Origin: Patescibacteria group bacterium
Lineage (GTDB): Bacteria; Patescibacteriota; Minisyncoccia; Minisyncoccales; PEYH01
Reading direction: 5' to 3'
Assembly (NCBI GenBank): GCA_018901715.1
Contig: JAHIEL010000044.1
Location: forward strand, 1 to 15,918
DNA: 15,918 bases
Positions 5,171-12,060 of the stretch are shown piece by piece; within the stretch, counting starts at the first letter, position 1; each line of letters starts with the position of its first letter. The position numbers were made by a program, and so were the translations under genes. The notes under the pieces are model-generated. The model did not search any database, was not told where the DNA came from, and saw nothing but the letters and a program-made list of their open reading frames with translations.

Positions 5171-6385
5171 TTAAATTTTAAAATAATAGAAAAGTAATTC
5201 TGGCCTAATGAGCATTATTAAACCAAGAATCAAAAGCACAATCGCAGAAATTAGCTTTACAATTTTTAGATATTTTTCAGATATTCCTGTAATTCTTAGA
5301 GTAAATACAGCTAAGAGAAAAATTATAAAATCATCTAGCATATAAAAGAAAATAAAGACAAAGATATAAAAATAATAAGAAAAAGTGGAAAGCCCTAAAC
5401 TGGTTAAAATTCTTGTAAAAACTAAGGGAAATCCAAAGGAGCAAACCAGTTCAATTGAATTAATTGCAACAGCGATTACTGCTACGCCTAAAATTAATAA
5501 TGGCAAAGCAATGTCCTTTTTAGTAATCTCTTTCAATTTTAGAAAAAGCCCTTTTTGTGTCTTCGTGGCTATACTGTCTTTACCAGTATCTATTCCGCAA
5601 ATTTTGCAAACAATACCTAAGATATATTCTCTTAACAAAACTATTGCAAATATGATAACAACAATCCCAGCAATTGTTGTTATAACATCTAGATTTCTTG
5701 AAATCAAAAACAAATTAAGCCAAGCAGAAGTAAATAAGAAATAGACAATGCCAGAGACCAAAATAAATGTGCCCCCAACTATAACAACCCTTTTTCTCAT
5801 ACCAGTAGCAATCAGCATTGTTAAAAGAAAAGCCAGGGCAACCATAGCGCAGGCGTTAAAGCCGTCTAATATTCCCAAAATAATAGCCAATAGCAAAGGA
5901 GAAGTGTCTGCAAAAGAAATTTTCCAGCCAAAAAAAGTAGCTGAATCCGATTCTGTGCTTGTGGCTACGGGCGTGCTTGTAGCGCAAATTTCTCCTGTAA
6001 GCACCTTTATATAATTTTCTATTTCCATTCCTGTTCTCTCGTCGCCACTATAGCCCAAAAAATATTTATCCTTAATAAAAGTAATTGGGACTGCTCCGTA
6101 AACTTTTATTCCGTCTATTTTTTCAGGCACGCTATATTCCTGATAAAAAGATTGTAGAATTTCCCAATTATCATCTTCAGAAACAAGATATCTGTTTATA
6201 TCTAATTGGCAATATTTTTCTTCCATTTTTTCTAAAAAAGCATTTTCGTCAATACAATGGGGGCAGGTTTTTGAATAGAAAAAATTAACATCAATTGGCT
6301 CTTGATGGTCAGCCAAAACTTTATTCGCAATACAGAAAACGCTTATAAAACAGAAAATAAAAATAAGAAACTTTTTTAAAAACAT
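5171..6385 (-). CDS. Thioredoxin-like domain fused to CcdA/DsbD-like membrane domain
   Basis: 404-aa predicted thiol-redox membrane protein. Residues 1-25 form a signal peptide. Residues about 31-131 are an extracytoplasmic thioredoxin/glutaredoxin-like domain with CPHC at 41-44 and the cis-Pro loop GAVPIT at 97-102. A Thr/Ser-rich linker (about 134-150) leads to a polytopic membrane domain with about six helices. Each membrane half carries one cysteine in a DsbD/CcdA-like position: Cys179 in GFNACAM and Cys315 in VCSFGFP. DsbD/CcdA proteins carry electrons from cytoplasmic thioredoxin across the membrane; here the terminal acceptor or oxidant domain is on the same chain. A ferredoxin gene ends 4 nt upstream, so the two form an operon and ferredoxin is a possible electron partner (inference). 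Direction, reduction versus disulfide formation, cannot be decided from sequence. Confidence 0.85.
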   Translation of the reverse strand: MFLKKFLIFIFCFISVFCIANKVLADHQEPIDVNFFYSKTCPHCIDENAFLEKMEEKYCQLDINRYLVSEDDNWEILQSFYQEYSVPEKIDGIKVYGAVPITFIKDKYFLGYSGDERTGMEIENYIKVLTGEICATSTPVATSTESDSATFFGWKISFADTSPLLLAIILGILDGFNACAMVALAFLLTMLIATGMRKRVVIVGGTFILVSGIVYFLFTSAWLNLFLISRNLDVITTIAGIVVIIFAIVLLREYILGIVCKICGIDTGKDSIATKTQKGLFLKLKEITKKDIALPLLILGVAVIAVAINSIELVCSFGFPLVFTRILTSLGLSTFSYYFYIFVFIFFYMLDDFIIFLLAVFTLRITGISEKYLKIVKLISAIVLLILGLIMLIRPELLFYYFKI

Positions 6386-6389
6386 AAAA

Positions 6390-6593
6390 CTATTTATTTT
6401 CTTCTCTTACTTTAGTTGATTTCGTTTTTATAATCGCGCCAAAAGGACAAACACTTTCTCCTCCTGCTTTTTCAATTTTATCATTATCAACAATTTCTGC
6501 TTTCATATCTTTTGAAAGCTTGGTTCCTCCGTCGCTTATTTGAACGCAAGTGCCACAACCAACACATTTTTCTTTGTCTATTTGAAATTTCAT
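6390..6593 (-). CDS. Single-cluster [4Fe-4S] ferredoxin
   Basis: 67-aa low-potential electron carrier. Cluster ligands: Cys10, Cys13 and Cys16 in KCVGCGTC and Cys49 in VCPFGAI. Only one CxxCxxC...CP set is present, and the second cluster site of bacterial 2[4Fe-4S] ferredoxins is replaced by a short acidic loop, as in thermophile-type monocluster ferredoxins. An additional lysine-rich tail (about 57-67) follows. Cys19 of two-cluster forms is absent. The next gene, the thioredoxin-CcdA fusion, begins 4 nt after its stop, so they are co-transcribed. The ATG at 6593 has no SD. A physiological partner is not encoded nearby other than the thiol-redox membrane protein. Confidence 0.93.
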   Translation of the reverse strand: MKFQIDKEKCVGCGTCVQISDGGTKLSKDMKAEIVDNDKIEKAGGESVCPFGAIIKTKSTKVREENK

Positions 6594-6641
6594 ATATAAA
6601 ACATTAACATATTTTTATAATTATCGCCAATCAAAGGAAAT

Positions 6642-6671
6642 CATTGATCATTTATCACTGATCATTAAAGG
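6642..6671 (-). repeat. Heptad TGATYAR intergenic repeat, copy B
   Basis: Read on the minus strand: CTTTAATGATCAGTGAT, then AAATGATCAATGATTT, aligning base for base with copy A (5078-5113) except for a few substitutions. AAAGGAAGGT beside it (6667-6676) is also shared with copy A (5135-5144). Confidence 0.6.
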
Positions 6672-6690
6672 AAGGTCAATGATAGATGGA

Positions 6691-6830
6691 CATCTCTCGC
6701 CGAGTCCCGCCCCCGACCTCCTTGCCCTCTCCCCACTCGCGACCTTCCTGCACTCTCCCCGCCGCCCGCCCTCCCATCCCCTCCCCGCCCCCGCCCTCTC
6801 CAGCAGGGAGGACGGGGGCGGGGGCGCAGA
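6691..6830. repeat. Extremely C-rich (plus) / G-rich (minus) intergenic strip with GC hairpin
   Basis: About 140 nt dominated by C-runs on the plus strand, in a genome that is otherwise AT-rich. It contains CCGCCCCCGACCTC (6707-6720), shared with 5117-5130. It also holds a 16-17-bp hairpin at 6783-6823 (CCCCGCCCCCG paired with CGGGGGCGGGG, one mismatch, extended by CCTC/GAGG). The minus strand, which is the coding sense here, has many G-runs of three or more separated by 1-7 nt (for example GGGCGGGGGCGGGGAGGGG), fitting a G-quadruplex pattern. It lies between the antiporter stop and the ferredoxin promoter region. No ORF was accepted in it. Confidence 0.7.
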
Positions 6831-6846
6831 TCTGAAACAAAAATTT

Positions 6847-7824
6847 CTATTTTATTAAAATCTGAATTATAAAAAATAAAACATAAATAAAAAGCAAAAA
6901 CTTTGCTTCTTTTTTCGTCAACTTATTTCCTGTCTTAAAAAATATTAAGAAAAACAGAACAGCTAAACATGTGAAGACAAAACCATTCACGAATAAGCCA
7001 ATATTATAAACTCTAAATGGCGAAATTAAACAAACCAATCCAAGAATCAAAGAAGAATTGATTGCAACGGAGCCAAAAATAACACCTAAAAGCATTTGCT
7101 TTTGCTTCATAGCAATAGAGCGGAGACCAAAGCTTAATTCTGGCAAAGAAGTTCCTAATGCCACAGCTATGGCGCCAACAAAGACCAAGGGTAAATCAAG
7201 AGCTAATGCTAAGCGACCAGCTGAAAAAACTATTCCTTGAGCGCTAGCTATTAGAAGTAAAAAACCAGTCATAAATCTTGCTAAGTCCTTAAAAAATAAC
7301 TGATAATCTTTATCTACCTTTTTCTGCCCTGTTTCTTTTGAGCCCTTTTTAATCAAGACCTCGCTAAATTTTTTCTGATAAAAGAAAAGTTCTCTTAAGT
7401 AAAAGCCCAGGGCAATCATCAATAAAATGCCATCGCCTCTTGAGAACTGGCCATCTACCAATAAAAGCAAAGGCATAAGAGCGTAAAATCCGGAAAAAAT
7501 AAGCGAGCGTTGAATGCTTTTGCTTTTCAATTCAATTGTTCCGCCAAACAAAACCGCTACTCCAGCTATCAAAGTAAAAAGGATTATATTCGCTCCAAGC
7601 ACATTACCAAAAGCAAGGGCTGGCTTCCCGCTAAGCGCAGCGCTTATTCCGACAAATAATTCTGGCATTGAGCTTAAAAGTCCCATTACTAAGGAGCCAA
7701 CAACAAATTTTTTCCATTTCAAAAACTTAGAAATCGCGAGCAAACCATTAACCGCCAAAAGTCCTGCTTTCGCAAGCACAGACGCACTTAAAATAAAAAT
7801 TAAAATATAAATAAATGGGTTCAT
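6847..7824 (-). CDS. Ca2+/cation antiporter (CaCA superfamily, YrbG-like)
   Basis: 325-aa inner-membrane exchanger with about ten hydrophobic helices in two homologous halves. The alpha-repeat signatures are both visible: SSMPELFVGISAALSG (residues 51-66) followed by FGNVLGANI (72-80), and GTSLPELSFGLRS (224-236) followed by FGSVAINSS (250-258). The conserved acidic residues Glu55 and Glu229 in the two SxPE motifs are expected to bind the ion. A basic cytoplasmic loop at about 150-175 separates the halves. Members exchange Ca2+ for Na+ or H+; the ion pair cannot be fixed from sequence. The ATG overlaps the stop of the upstream P-type ATPase in an ATGA arrangement, so translation is coupled and both probably export the same cation. 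Confidence 0.9.
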   Translation of the reverse strand: MNPFIYILIFILSASVLAKAGLLAVNGLLAISKFLKWKKFVVGSLVMGLLSSMPELFVGISAALSGKPALAFGNVLGANIILFTLIAGVAVLFGGTIELKSKSIQRSLIFSGFYALMPLLLLVDGQFSRGDGILLMIALGFYLRELFFYQKKFSEVLIKKGSKETGQKKVDKDYQLFFKDLARFMTGFLLLIASAQGIVFSAGRLALALDLPLVFVGAIAVALGTSLPELSFGLRSIAMKQKQMLLGVIFGSVAINSSLILGLVCLISPFRVYNIGLFVNGFVFTCLAVLFFLIFFKTGNKLTKKEAKFLLFIYVLFFIIQILIK

Positions 7825-10421
7825 TTTTCAGTTTGATGCCTAACTATAAAATAATGTTTAACTATCTCAATTAAGAATAAGTTGGCAATGCCCAAGGATG
7901 CTAATATCGCCCAATCAGATAAACTCAAGGGCATTGTGTCAAGCAAGGAATTTAAGAATGGTAAATATATGGCAGTGCCGAGAGCGACTACTCCAAAAAG
8001 CCAAGCAATTATTAAAAACTTATTAGAAAAAGGATTAATATACAAAATCCCTTTTTTCAAACTCCTACAGGCAAAAATATAAAATAAAGAGTCAATTGCT
8101 AAAGCGGAAAAAATCATAGTTCTTATATATGTAATCTCTAAGTCGCGAGACATAAACCAGTACAAAAGGCCTAAAAGCATCAAGTCGGTAATAAGTCCAA
8201 TAGCAAATATAATCACTTTCATCTCTTTTGTTAAAAGGGAAATTTTATGTCCTGTTGGCTTTTGCTTCATTAAGTCCTTTTCTTTTGGCTCAAAAGCAAG
8301 CGCTTGGGACGGTAATCCATCTTCCGCTAAATTGACCCATAAAATCTGGATAGCTGTTAATGGCAAAAACCATGGCTTAGCTAAAATTTTAGCAATGAAA
8401 ATACTCCCGCCGATCAGAAGAATTTCCGTAAAACTATCTGATAAAAGATAAGTGATGACTTTTCTTATATTATCTAAAATTGCCCTACCCTGCTCTACTG
8501 CAGAAGCAATAATGCTAAAGCTATCATTCAAAAGTATCAAGTCCGAAGTTTCTTTTGCTACTTCTGTGCCCGAACCAATTGCCACGCCTATGTCTGCTTT
8601 TTTAAGCGCTGGGGCATCATTTATTCCGTCGCCAGTCATAGCCACAACTTCTCCCGCCTCTTGCCATGCATTTACAATCCTCAACTTATGCTCTGGCTCT
8701 ACTCGCGCAAATATATGAATTTTATCCAATACTTTTTTGAATTGCTCATCACTTAATTCATCTATTTCTCTGCCTTCCATAATATTTTCTTTATTGGTTT
8801 TAAACCCAAGTTTTTGACCAACTGCCTTAGCAGTAAGCTTGTGATCCCCTGTCACAATAATTATTCTTATGCCTGCGCTGCGACAGGTGTCTAATGCTTG
8901 TTTTACTTCTTTTCTTATTGGATCAGACAACCCTAAAATAGCTAATGGTTGTAAATTATTTAGCCCAGCAGAATTAATTTTATTTTTGAGTGTTTTTTTA
9001 TAAGCAATAGCAATAGTCCTATATCCCTGACTGGCTAATTTTTCTAAATCTTTTTCCCATTTTTCTTTTTCAGTTTTTGTTAAGCCAGACATTCCAATTA
9101 ATTTTTCTGGAGCGCCAGAAACAAATAATAATTTTTCTTTAGTTTCTTTGTTTTTATAAAGCCCTGCTAAAAATTTTACCTTATTATCAAAAGGAAGCTC
9201 ATCAAGAGTTTCAAATTGTTTTTTTAATTCTACTGGATAAGACCCCTTTTCAACAGCAGCAGCTAAAACCGCCTTATCAGTAGGACCACCCCTGATTATC
9301 CATTTGTCTTTTGTTTTATATTCGTTTTCTACAAACCCCTCGTTGCACAAAGCCATAGCTGTATATAGAAGAGATTCATCTTCTGTATGAGATATTATTT
9401 TTGTTAACTTAATCTTTCCTTGAGTTAAAGTCGCTGTTTTGTCCGTGCAAATGACTGAAGTGCTTCCAAGCGTTTCTGCTGCTACTAATTTTCTAACCAA
9501 GCCCTTCTTTTTTAAGATTTTTTGCATTCCAATAGCAAGGATAACAGTCATCGCCACGGGCAACCCCTCTGGAATAGCAGCGATTGCTACTGCAACAGAA
9601 GTGATGAACATTTCTAAAATATCTCCGCCTGTTAAAATGCCTTTAATAAAAATAAAAATACTAGCTATTGCTATAAATATTCCAATTATCTTTGAAAATT
9701 TAGAAAGCTTTTTCTGGTAAGGTGTTTTTCCTTCTTTTGATTCGCTTACTATTAGGGCAATCTTCCCTAGTTCTGTCTCAACTCCGATTGTGGTTACAAC
9801 TACTTTTGCCTTGCCATACTCTACAATGGTTCCTGTATAAACCATATTATCTCTGTCCGCTAACGGGGTCTTTATGTCTATATCTTCCGAATGCTTCTCT
9901 GTGGGCAACCATTCTCCTGTTAAAGCCATTTCATTAATTTTTAAATTTTCTGATTCTATTATCCTGCCATCAGCCGGCACCATATCCCCCGCTTTTAAAA
10001 GAAAAATATCTCCTGAAACAATATCAGAAGAATCAATTAGTTTAATTCCGTTATTTCTTATAACTTTTGCTTTGTGCCTTATTATTTTTTTAAGTTCTGC
10101 CAGCGACTTACTTGCTTTATTCTCCTGAATAAAACCTATTGTTGTGTTTACAATAACTGCTGCCATTATTACTGCCCCGTCTGCAAAGTCCCCAAAAAAT
10201 ATAACAACAATCCCGGCGATGATTAAAATATAAATTAAAGGGCTTTTCATTTGCCCTAATAGAATTTTTATTTTAGACATTGGTTGCTCTTTAGGCAAAA
10301 CATTCCTTCCATTTTCTGATTGCCTTTTATGCACTTCTCTGTCATCTAATCCAAAATCTTTGTCTGTGCATAAAAAATCAATTGTTTTTTGCCAGGACAA
10401 ATTGTGCCAATGATTTATCAT
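7821..10421 (-). CDS. P2-type cation-transporting ATPase, Ca2+-pump-like
   Basis: 866-aa P-type ATPase with the full domain order: N-terminal cation ATPase region (residues 1-50), actuator loop (about 120-220), M4 with IPEGLP (283-288), the phosphorylated Asp327, nucleotide domain with KxxxFxxxxK-like and RTIA segments (about 415-475), hinge TGDGINDAP (596-604), and six C-terminal helices ending near 860. Of the SERCA site residues, M4 Glu (285), M5 Glu (666), M6 Asn697 and Asp701 are kept. The M5 Asn is Ser663 and the M6 Thr is Glu700, closer to one-site secretory-pathway/PMR1-type pumps. Two catalytic motifs deviate: the phosphorylation motif reads DKTATLT instead of DKTGTLT and the actuator motif reads TGEW instead of TGES. 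It is followed by a coupled Ca2+/cation antiporter. Confidence 0.92.
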   Translation of the reverse strand: MINHWHNLSWQKTIDFLCTDKDFGLDDREVHKRQSENGRNVLPKEQPMSKIKILLGQMKSPLIYILIIAGIVVIFFGDFADGAVIMAAVIVNTTIGFIQENKASKSLAELKKIIRHKAKVIRNNGIKLIDSSDIVSGDIFLLKAGDMVPADGRIIESENLKINEMALTGEWLPTEKHSEDIDIKTPLADRDNMVYTGTIVEYGKAKVVVTTIGVETELGKIALIVSESKEGKTPYQKKLSKFSKIIGIFIAIASIFIFIKGILTGGDILEMFITSVAVAIAAIPEGLPVAMTVILAIGMQKILKKKGLVRKLVAAETLGSTSVICTDKTATLTQGKIKLTKIISHTEDESLLYTAMALCNEGFVENEYKTKDKWIIRGGPTDKAVLAAAVEKGSYPVELKKQFETLDELPFDNKVKFLAGLYKNKETKEKLLFVSGAPEKLIGMSGLTKTEKEKWEKDLEKLASQGYRTIAIAYKKTLKNKINSAGLNNLQPLAILGLSDPIRKEVKQALDTCRSAGIRIIIVTGDHKLTAKAVGQKLGFKTNKENIMEGREIDELSDEQFKKVLDKIHIFARVEPEHKLRIVNAWQEAGEVVAMTGDGINDAPALKKADIGVAIGSGTEVAKETSDLILLNDSFSIIASAVEQGRAILDNIRKVITYLLSDSFTEILLIGGSIFIAKILAKPWFLPLTAIQILWVNLAEDGLPSQALAFEPKEKDLMKQKPTGHKISLLTKEMKVIIFAIGLITDLMLLGLLYWFMSRDLEITYIRTMIFSALAIDSLFYIFACRSLKKGILYINPFSNKFLIIAWLFGVVALGTAIYLPFLNSLLDTMPLSLSDWAILASLGIANLFLIEIVKHYFIVRHQTEK

Positions 10422-10459
10422 TTATTATATTGTTGGCCATCATAATTCATAATGCTTCT

Positions 10460-10468
10460 ATTTTAACA
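10460..10468 (-). promoter_or_regulatory. Possible extended -10 promoter of the ATPase-antiporter operon
   Basis: TGTTAAAAT on the minus strand (TG-n-TAAAAT, 5/6 in the hexamer), about 40 nt before the ATG at 10421. No convincing -35 is visible, as is allowed for extended -10 promoters. In such AT-rich DNA this could be chance. Confidence 0.35.
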
Positions 10469-10498
10469 AGAAAATCATTTTTTGACTATTGCCTATTC

Positions 10499-10522
10499 AA
10501 AAAGCCCCTTTCAGGGCTTTTT
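10499..10522 (-). terminator. Rho-independent terminator of the RRM gene
   Basis: AAAAAGCCC/GGGCTTTTT, a perfect 9-bp stem with a 6-nt loop, lying 19 nt past the RRM stop. The A/T flanks make it work in either direction. It separates the RRM gene from the downstream ATPase operon. Confidence 0.8.
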
Positions 10523-10540
10523 GATAACTATTGAGAAAGC

Positions 10541-10801
10541 TTAGTAAGATTCTCTTTTTGGCCTTGCTTCGTTTACAGTTAAGCTTCTGCCATCAAGTTC
10601 TTTTCCATTAAGCATTTCAACGGCTTTTTCAGCATCTTCTTCTTTTGCCATTTCTATGAAAGCAAATCCTTTGGATCTGCCAGACATCTTGTCAGTAATA
10701 ATGACAGCTGACTCAACTTCGCCTGCTTCAGAGAAAAGTTCTTTCAAAGCGTCTTCGCTAGTGTCATAGGACAAATTTCCTACGAAAAGTTTCTTGTTCA
10801 T
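10541..10801 (-). CDS. Single-RRM RNA-binding protein
   Basis: 86-aa protein that is almost entirely one RNA recognition motif: RNP2 is LFVGNL (residues 5-10) and RNP1 is KGFAFIEM (44-51), with aromatic residues Phe6, Phe46 and Phe48 in the RNA-stacking positions. A short basic tail RPKRESY ends the protein. Bacterial single-RRM proteins (Rbp type) bind single-stranded RNA and in cyanobacteria are cold-induced; the role in this lineage is unproven. The gene is monocistronic: a near-consensus promoter at 10938-10966, a leader of about 130 nt and a terminator at 10499-10522. The long leader parallels those of the nearby helicase and cold-shock genes. Family assignment is secure; targets are unknown. 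Confidence 0.95.
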   Translation of the reverse strand: MNKKLFVGNLSYDTSEDALKELFSEAGEVESAVIITDKMSGRSKGFAFIEMAKEEDAEKAVEMLNGKELDGRSLTVNEARPKRESY

Positions 10802-10937
10802 CGTTTATGAAGTTGTCTTTAATATTTCGACCTTGTCCTGAGTACTCTCAACAATTCATTGCTTAAAATTAGAAATAAATAAAGAGTTACAGGAACACGA
10901 CATTTCCCTTTCCAAATGAAAAGAAAAATACTCTTAT

Positions 10938-10966
10938 AATATATGACATATTCAAAACCTTGTCAA
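10938..10966 (-). promoter_or_regulatory. Near-consensus promoter of the RRM gene
   Basis: TTGACA (10961-10966), 17-nt spacer, TATATT (10938-10943). Predicted start near 10931, giving an about 130-nt leader (10802-10931) that includes the palindrome GAGTACTC. Upstream of it (10967-11051) lie a 23-bp near-palindrome at 11001-11023 (GAGGTTCAACCTC core) and a run of seven G on the minus strand, but no accepted gene. Confidence 0.7.
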
Positions 10967-11000
10967 TAACTTGCATCACCAAAACTCCCCCCCAAACGAT

Positions 11001-11023
11001 GTTTCGAGGTTCAACCTCCAAAC
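11001..11023 (-). terminator. Palindromic hairpin after the membrane-protein pair, possible terminator
   Basis: GTTTCGAGGTT-C-AACCTCCAAAC, a 23-nt inverted repeat with one mismatched pair, 29 nt past the stop of the 141-aa membrane protein. No good T-tract follows on the minus strand, so termination is uncertain; it could also be a binding site. Confidence 0.35.
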
Positions 11024-11051
11024 ACTCCTCCATAATCTCTATCTCCAAATA

Positions 11052-11477
11052 TTATTTTTTGTTCTTTATGAACAATAAAATACTGCCGATTGTGCCAACT
11101 AAAAAACCCAATGGGCAAACAATGACTGCCGTAATAAAAAATATTGTATGCAGGAATTCAAAAAAATATTTTAGCGCTAAAATATTTTCGCTAATTACAG
11201 ATAAGGCATAAAAAGCATTATGCAAAAAAACAAAGATGAAAAATCCGCAGGCAGAAATGCTTGTTAATAAAAGAAATTTTCTGCGCCTCCCCTGTCTTTT
11301 GAGTTTTAAACTATAAAAAAATAATAGTCCGCCTAATAAAGAAAAAATTATTAAAGGCAATAAAAAAAGTTTAGAGCCCTTAAATAAATTTCTGACTCCT
11401 GGAATAAAAAGTTCAACTAAAACAATAAAAAACATTATTATCAATGCCCAAAAAGTAATGTTTAATTTATCTTTCAC
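11052..11477 (-). CDS. Membrane protein of unknown function (second of a pair)
   Basis: A product with four predicted membrane helices (residues about 7-27, 38-58, 71-93 and 105-135 from the start chosen here) and a basic loop KLKRQGRRRK between helices 2 and 3. I do not recognise a family. The longest reading frame begins with an ATG at 11546, but that would overlap the upstream gene by 73 nt. A GTG at 11475-11477 overlaps the upstream TGA as GTGA, the classic coupled-start arrangement, and removes a polar, poorly hydrophobic N-terminal stretch. I therefore prefer 11477 (141 aa). It ends KNKK, a typical cytoplasmic tail. Together with the upstream 127-aa protein it probably forms one membrane complex; that is inference from coupling only. 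Confidence 0.65.
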   Translation of the reverse strand: MKDKLNITFWALIIMFFIVLVELFIPGVRNLFKGSKLFLLPLIIFSLLGGLLFFYSLKLKRQGRRRKFLLLTSISACGFFIFVFLHNAFYALSVISENILALKYFFEFLHTIFFITAVIVCPLGFLVGTIGSILLFIKNKK

Positions 11478-11857
11478 AATATGTCTAATATAATTCCTAA
11501 AATTAAAGCCACTAGCGACAGAATGAAAATCATTCCTGAATTCCATCTTGATTTTGAAGTTATGCTTGTCTGCACTAAATAATGAAGTGCTAATTTCTTC
11601 TGCTTCTCAATGTCTGAATTATCTACTGCTTCAATCAACCCATAGTCCTTTATTAAATTAGTTCTCTTGGTTGCAACGCTAAAACGATGACCAAAATATA
11701 AGATAAAGCCAATAGTTCCAATATACCAAGAAATTTTTACCCACAAAGGACTATAAAAATTTAACAGAATAATTATTCTATAAGCAATTGTCGCAATAAT
11801 GCCAGTCCAAAAGAAAAACAAGCGCACTAATTTAGAATTTGGTTTTATAACTTCCAT
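11474..11857 (-). CDS. Membrane protein of unknown function (first of a pair)
   Basis: 127-aa protein with two N-terminal membrane helices (about 10-30 and 36-55), a soluble charged middle (about 60-100, including the basic HRFSVATKR and an acidic VDNSDIEKQKK) and a C-terminal helix at about 105-126 that ends the protein. No family recognised. Its stop overlaps the GTG start of the next membrane-protein gene. The ATG at 11857 has no SD; TATATT occurs upstream but without a convincing -35. The helicase-TypA unit, upstream on the same strand, ends near 12052, and about 190 nt of repeats and hairpins separate the two. Confidence 0.7.
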   Translation of the reverse strand: MEVIKPNSKLVRLFFFWTGIIATIAYRIIILLNFYSPLWVKISWYIGTIGFILYFGHRFSVATKRTNLIKDYGLIEAVDNSDIEKQKKLALHYLVQTSITSKSRWNSGMIFILSLVALILGIILDIL

Positions 11858-11907
11858 AACCTTATCTTACCAGAAATATACAATGCAATAAAGCAAAAAA
11901 TGTGCGA

Positions 11908-11930
11908 GTGTAGATGTTTGACATCTACAC
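11908..11930. repeat. Palindromic repeat copy 2 (GTGTAGATGT-TTG-ACATCTACAC)
   Basis: A 10-bp perfect stem with TTG loop, same as 4188-4208 and also followed by AAAA. On the minus strand a run of six T follows 8 nt after the stem, so here it may serve as the terminator of the helicase-typA operon. Confidence 0.65.
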
Positions 11931-11950
11931 AAAACATCCACACGAAACTA

Positions 11951-12004
11951 TCCAAAATGGAAACCATCTTTCCAAAATAGTTATCAGTGATTAGTTATTT
12001 CTTC
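11951..12004. repeat. Short direct repeat, hairpin and degenerate heptad remnant downstream of typA
   Basis: TCCAAAATGG and TCCAAAATAG are direct repeats about 20 nt apart, with a GGAAA/TTTCC hairpin (11959-11973) between them. ATCAGTGATTAGTTATTTCTTCC (11983-12005) resembles the last part of the heptad repeat family. Confidence 0.35.
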
Positions 12005-12025
12005 CTTTTTCTTTTTTTCTTTTTC

Positions 12026-12060
12026 TTTAATGATCAATGATTAATGATTAATTATTTCTT
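12026..12060 (+). repeat. Heptad TGATYAR intergenic repeat, copy C
   Basis: CTTTAATGATCAATGAT then TAATGATTAATTATTTCTTT, aligning with copies A and B. It runs into the last codons of typA (stop at 12052-12054), so part of the repeat is coding on the other strand. Confidence 0.6.

Noticed and set aside
5171..6593. Insertion-sequence-like transposition of the ferredoxin / thioredoxin-CcdA operon
   Set aside because: Flanking repeats are partly inverted, but their order differs on the two sides, and there is no transposase or target-site duplication.
10890..11033. 48-codon minus-strand ORF starting at the ATG near 11033, preceded by GGAG
   Set aside because: It runs through the RRM promoter (TTGACA/TATATT) and a palindrome, contains a G x7 run, and its product has no recognisable features.
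10960..11211. 83-aa plus-strand ORF
   Set aside because: Antisense to the membrane-protein gene and its downstream hairpins; no SD, no domain.
11478..11546. N-terminal extension of the second membrane protein from the ATG at 11546
   Set aside because: It would overlap the upstream gene by 73 nt and add a polar segment; the GTG at 11477 gives a standard 4-nt overlap.
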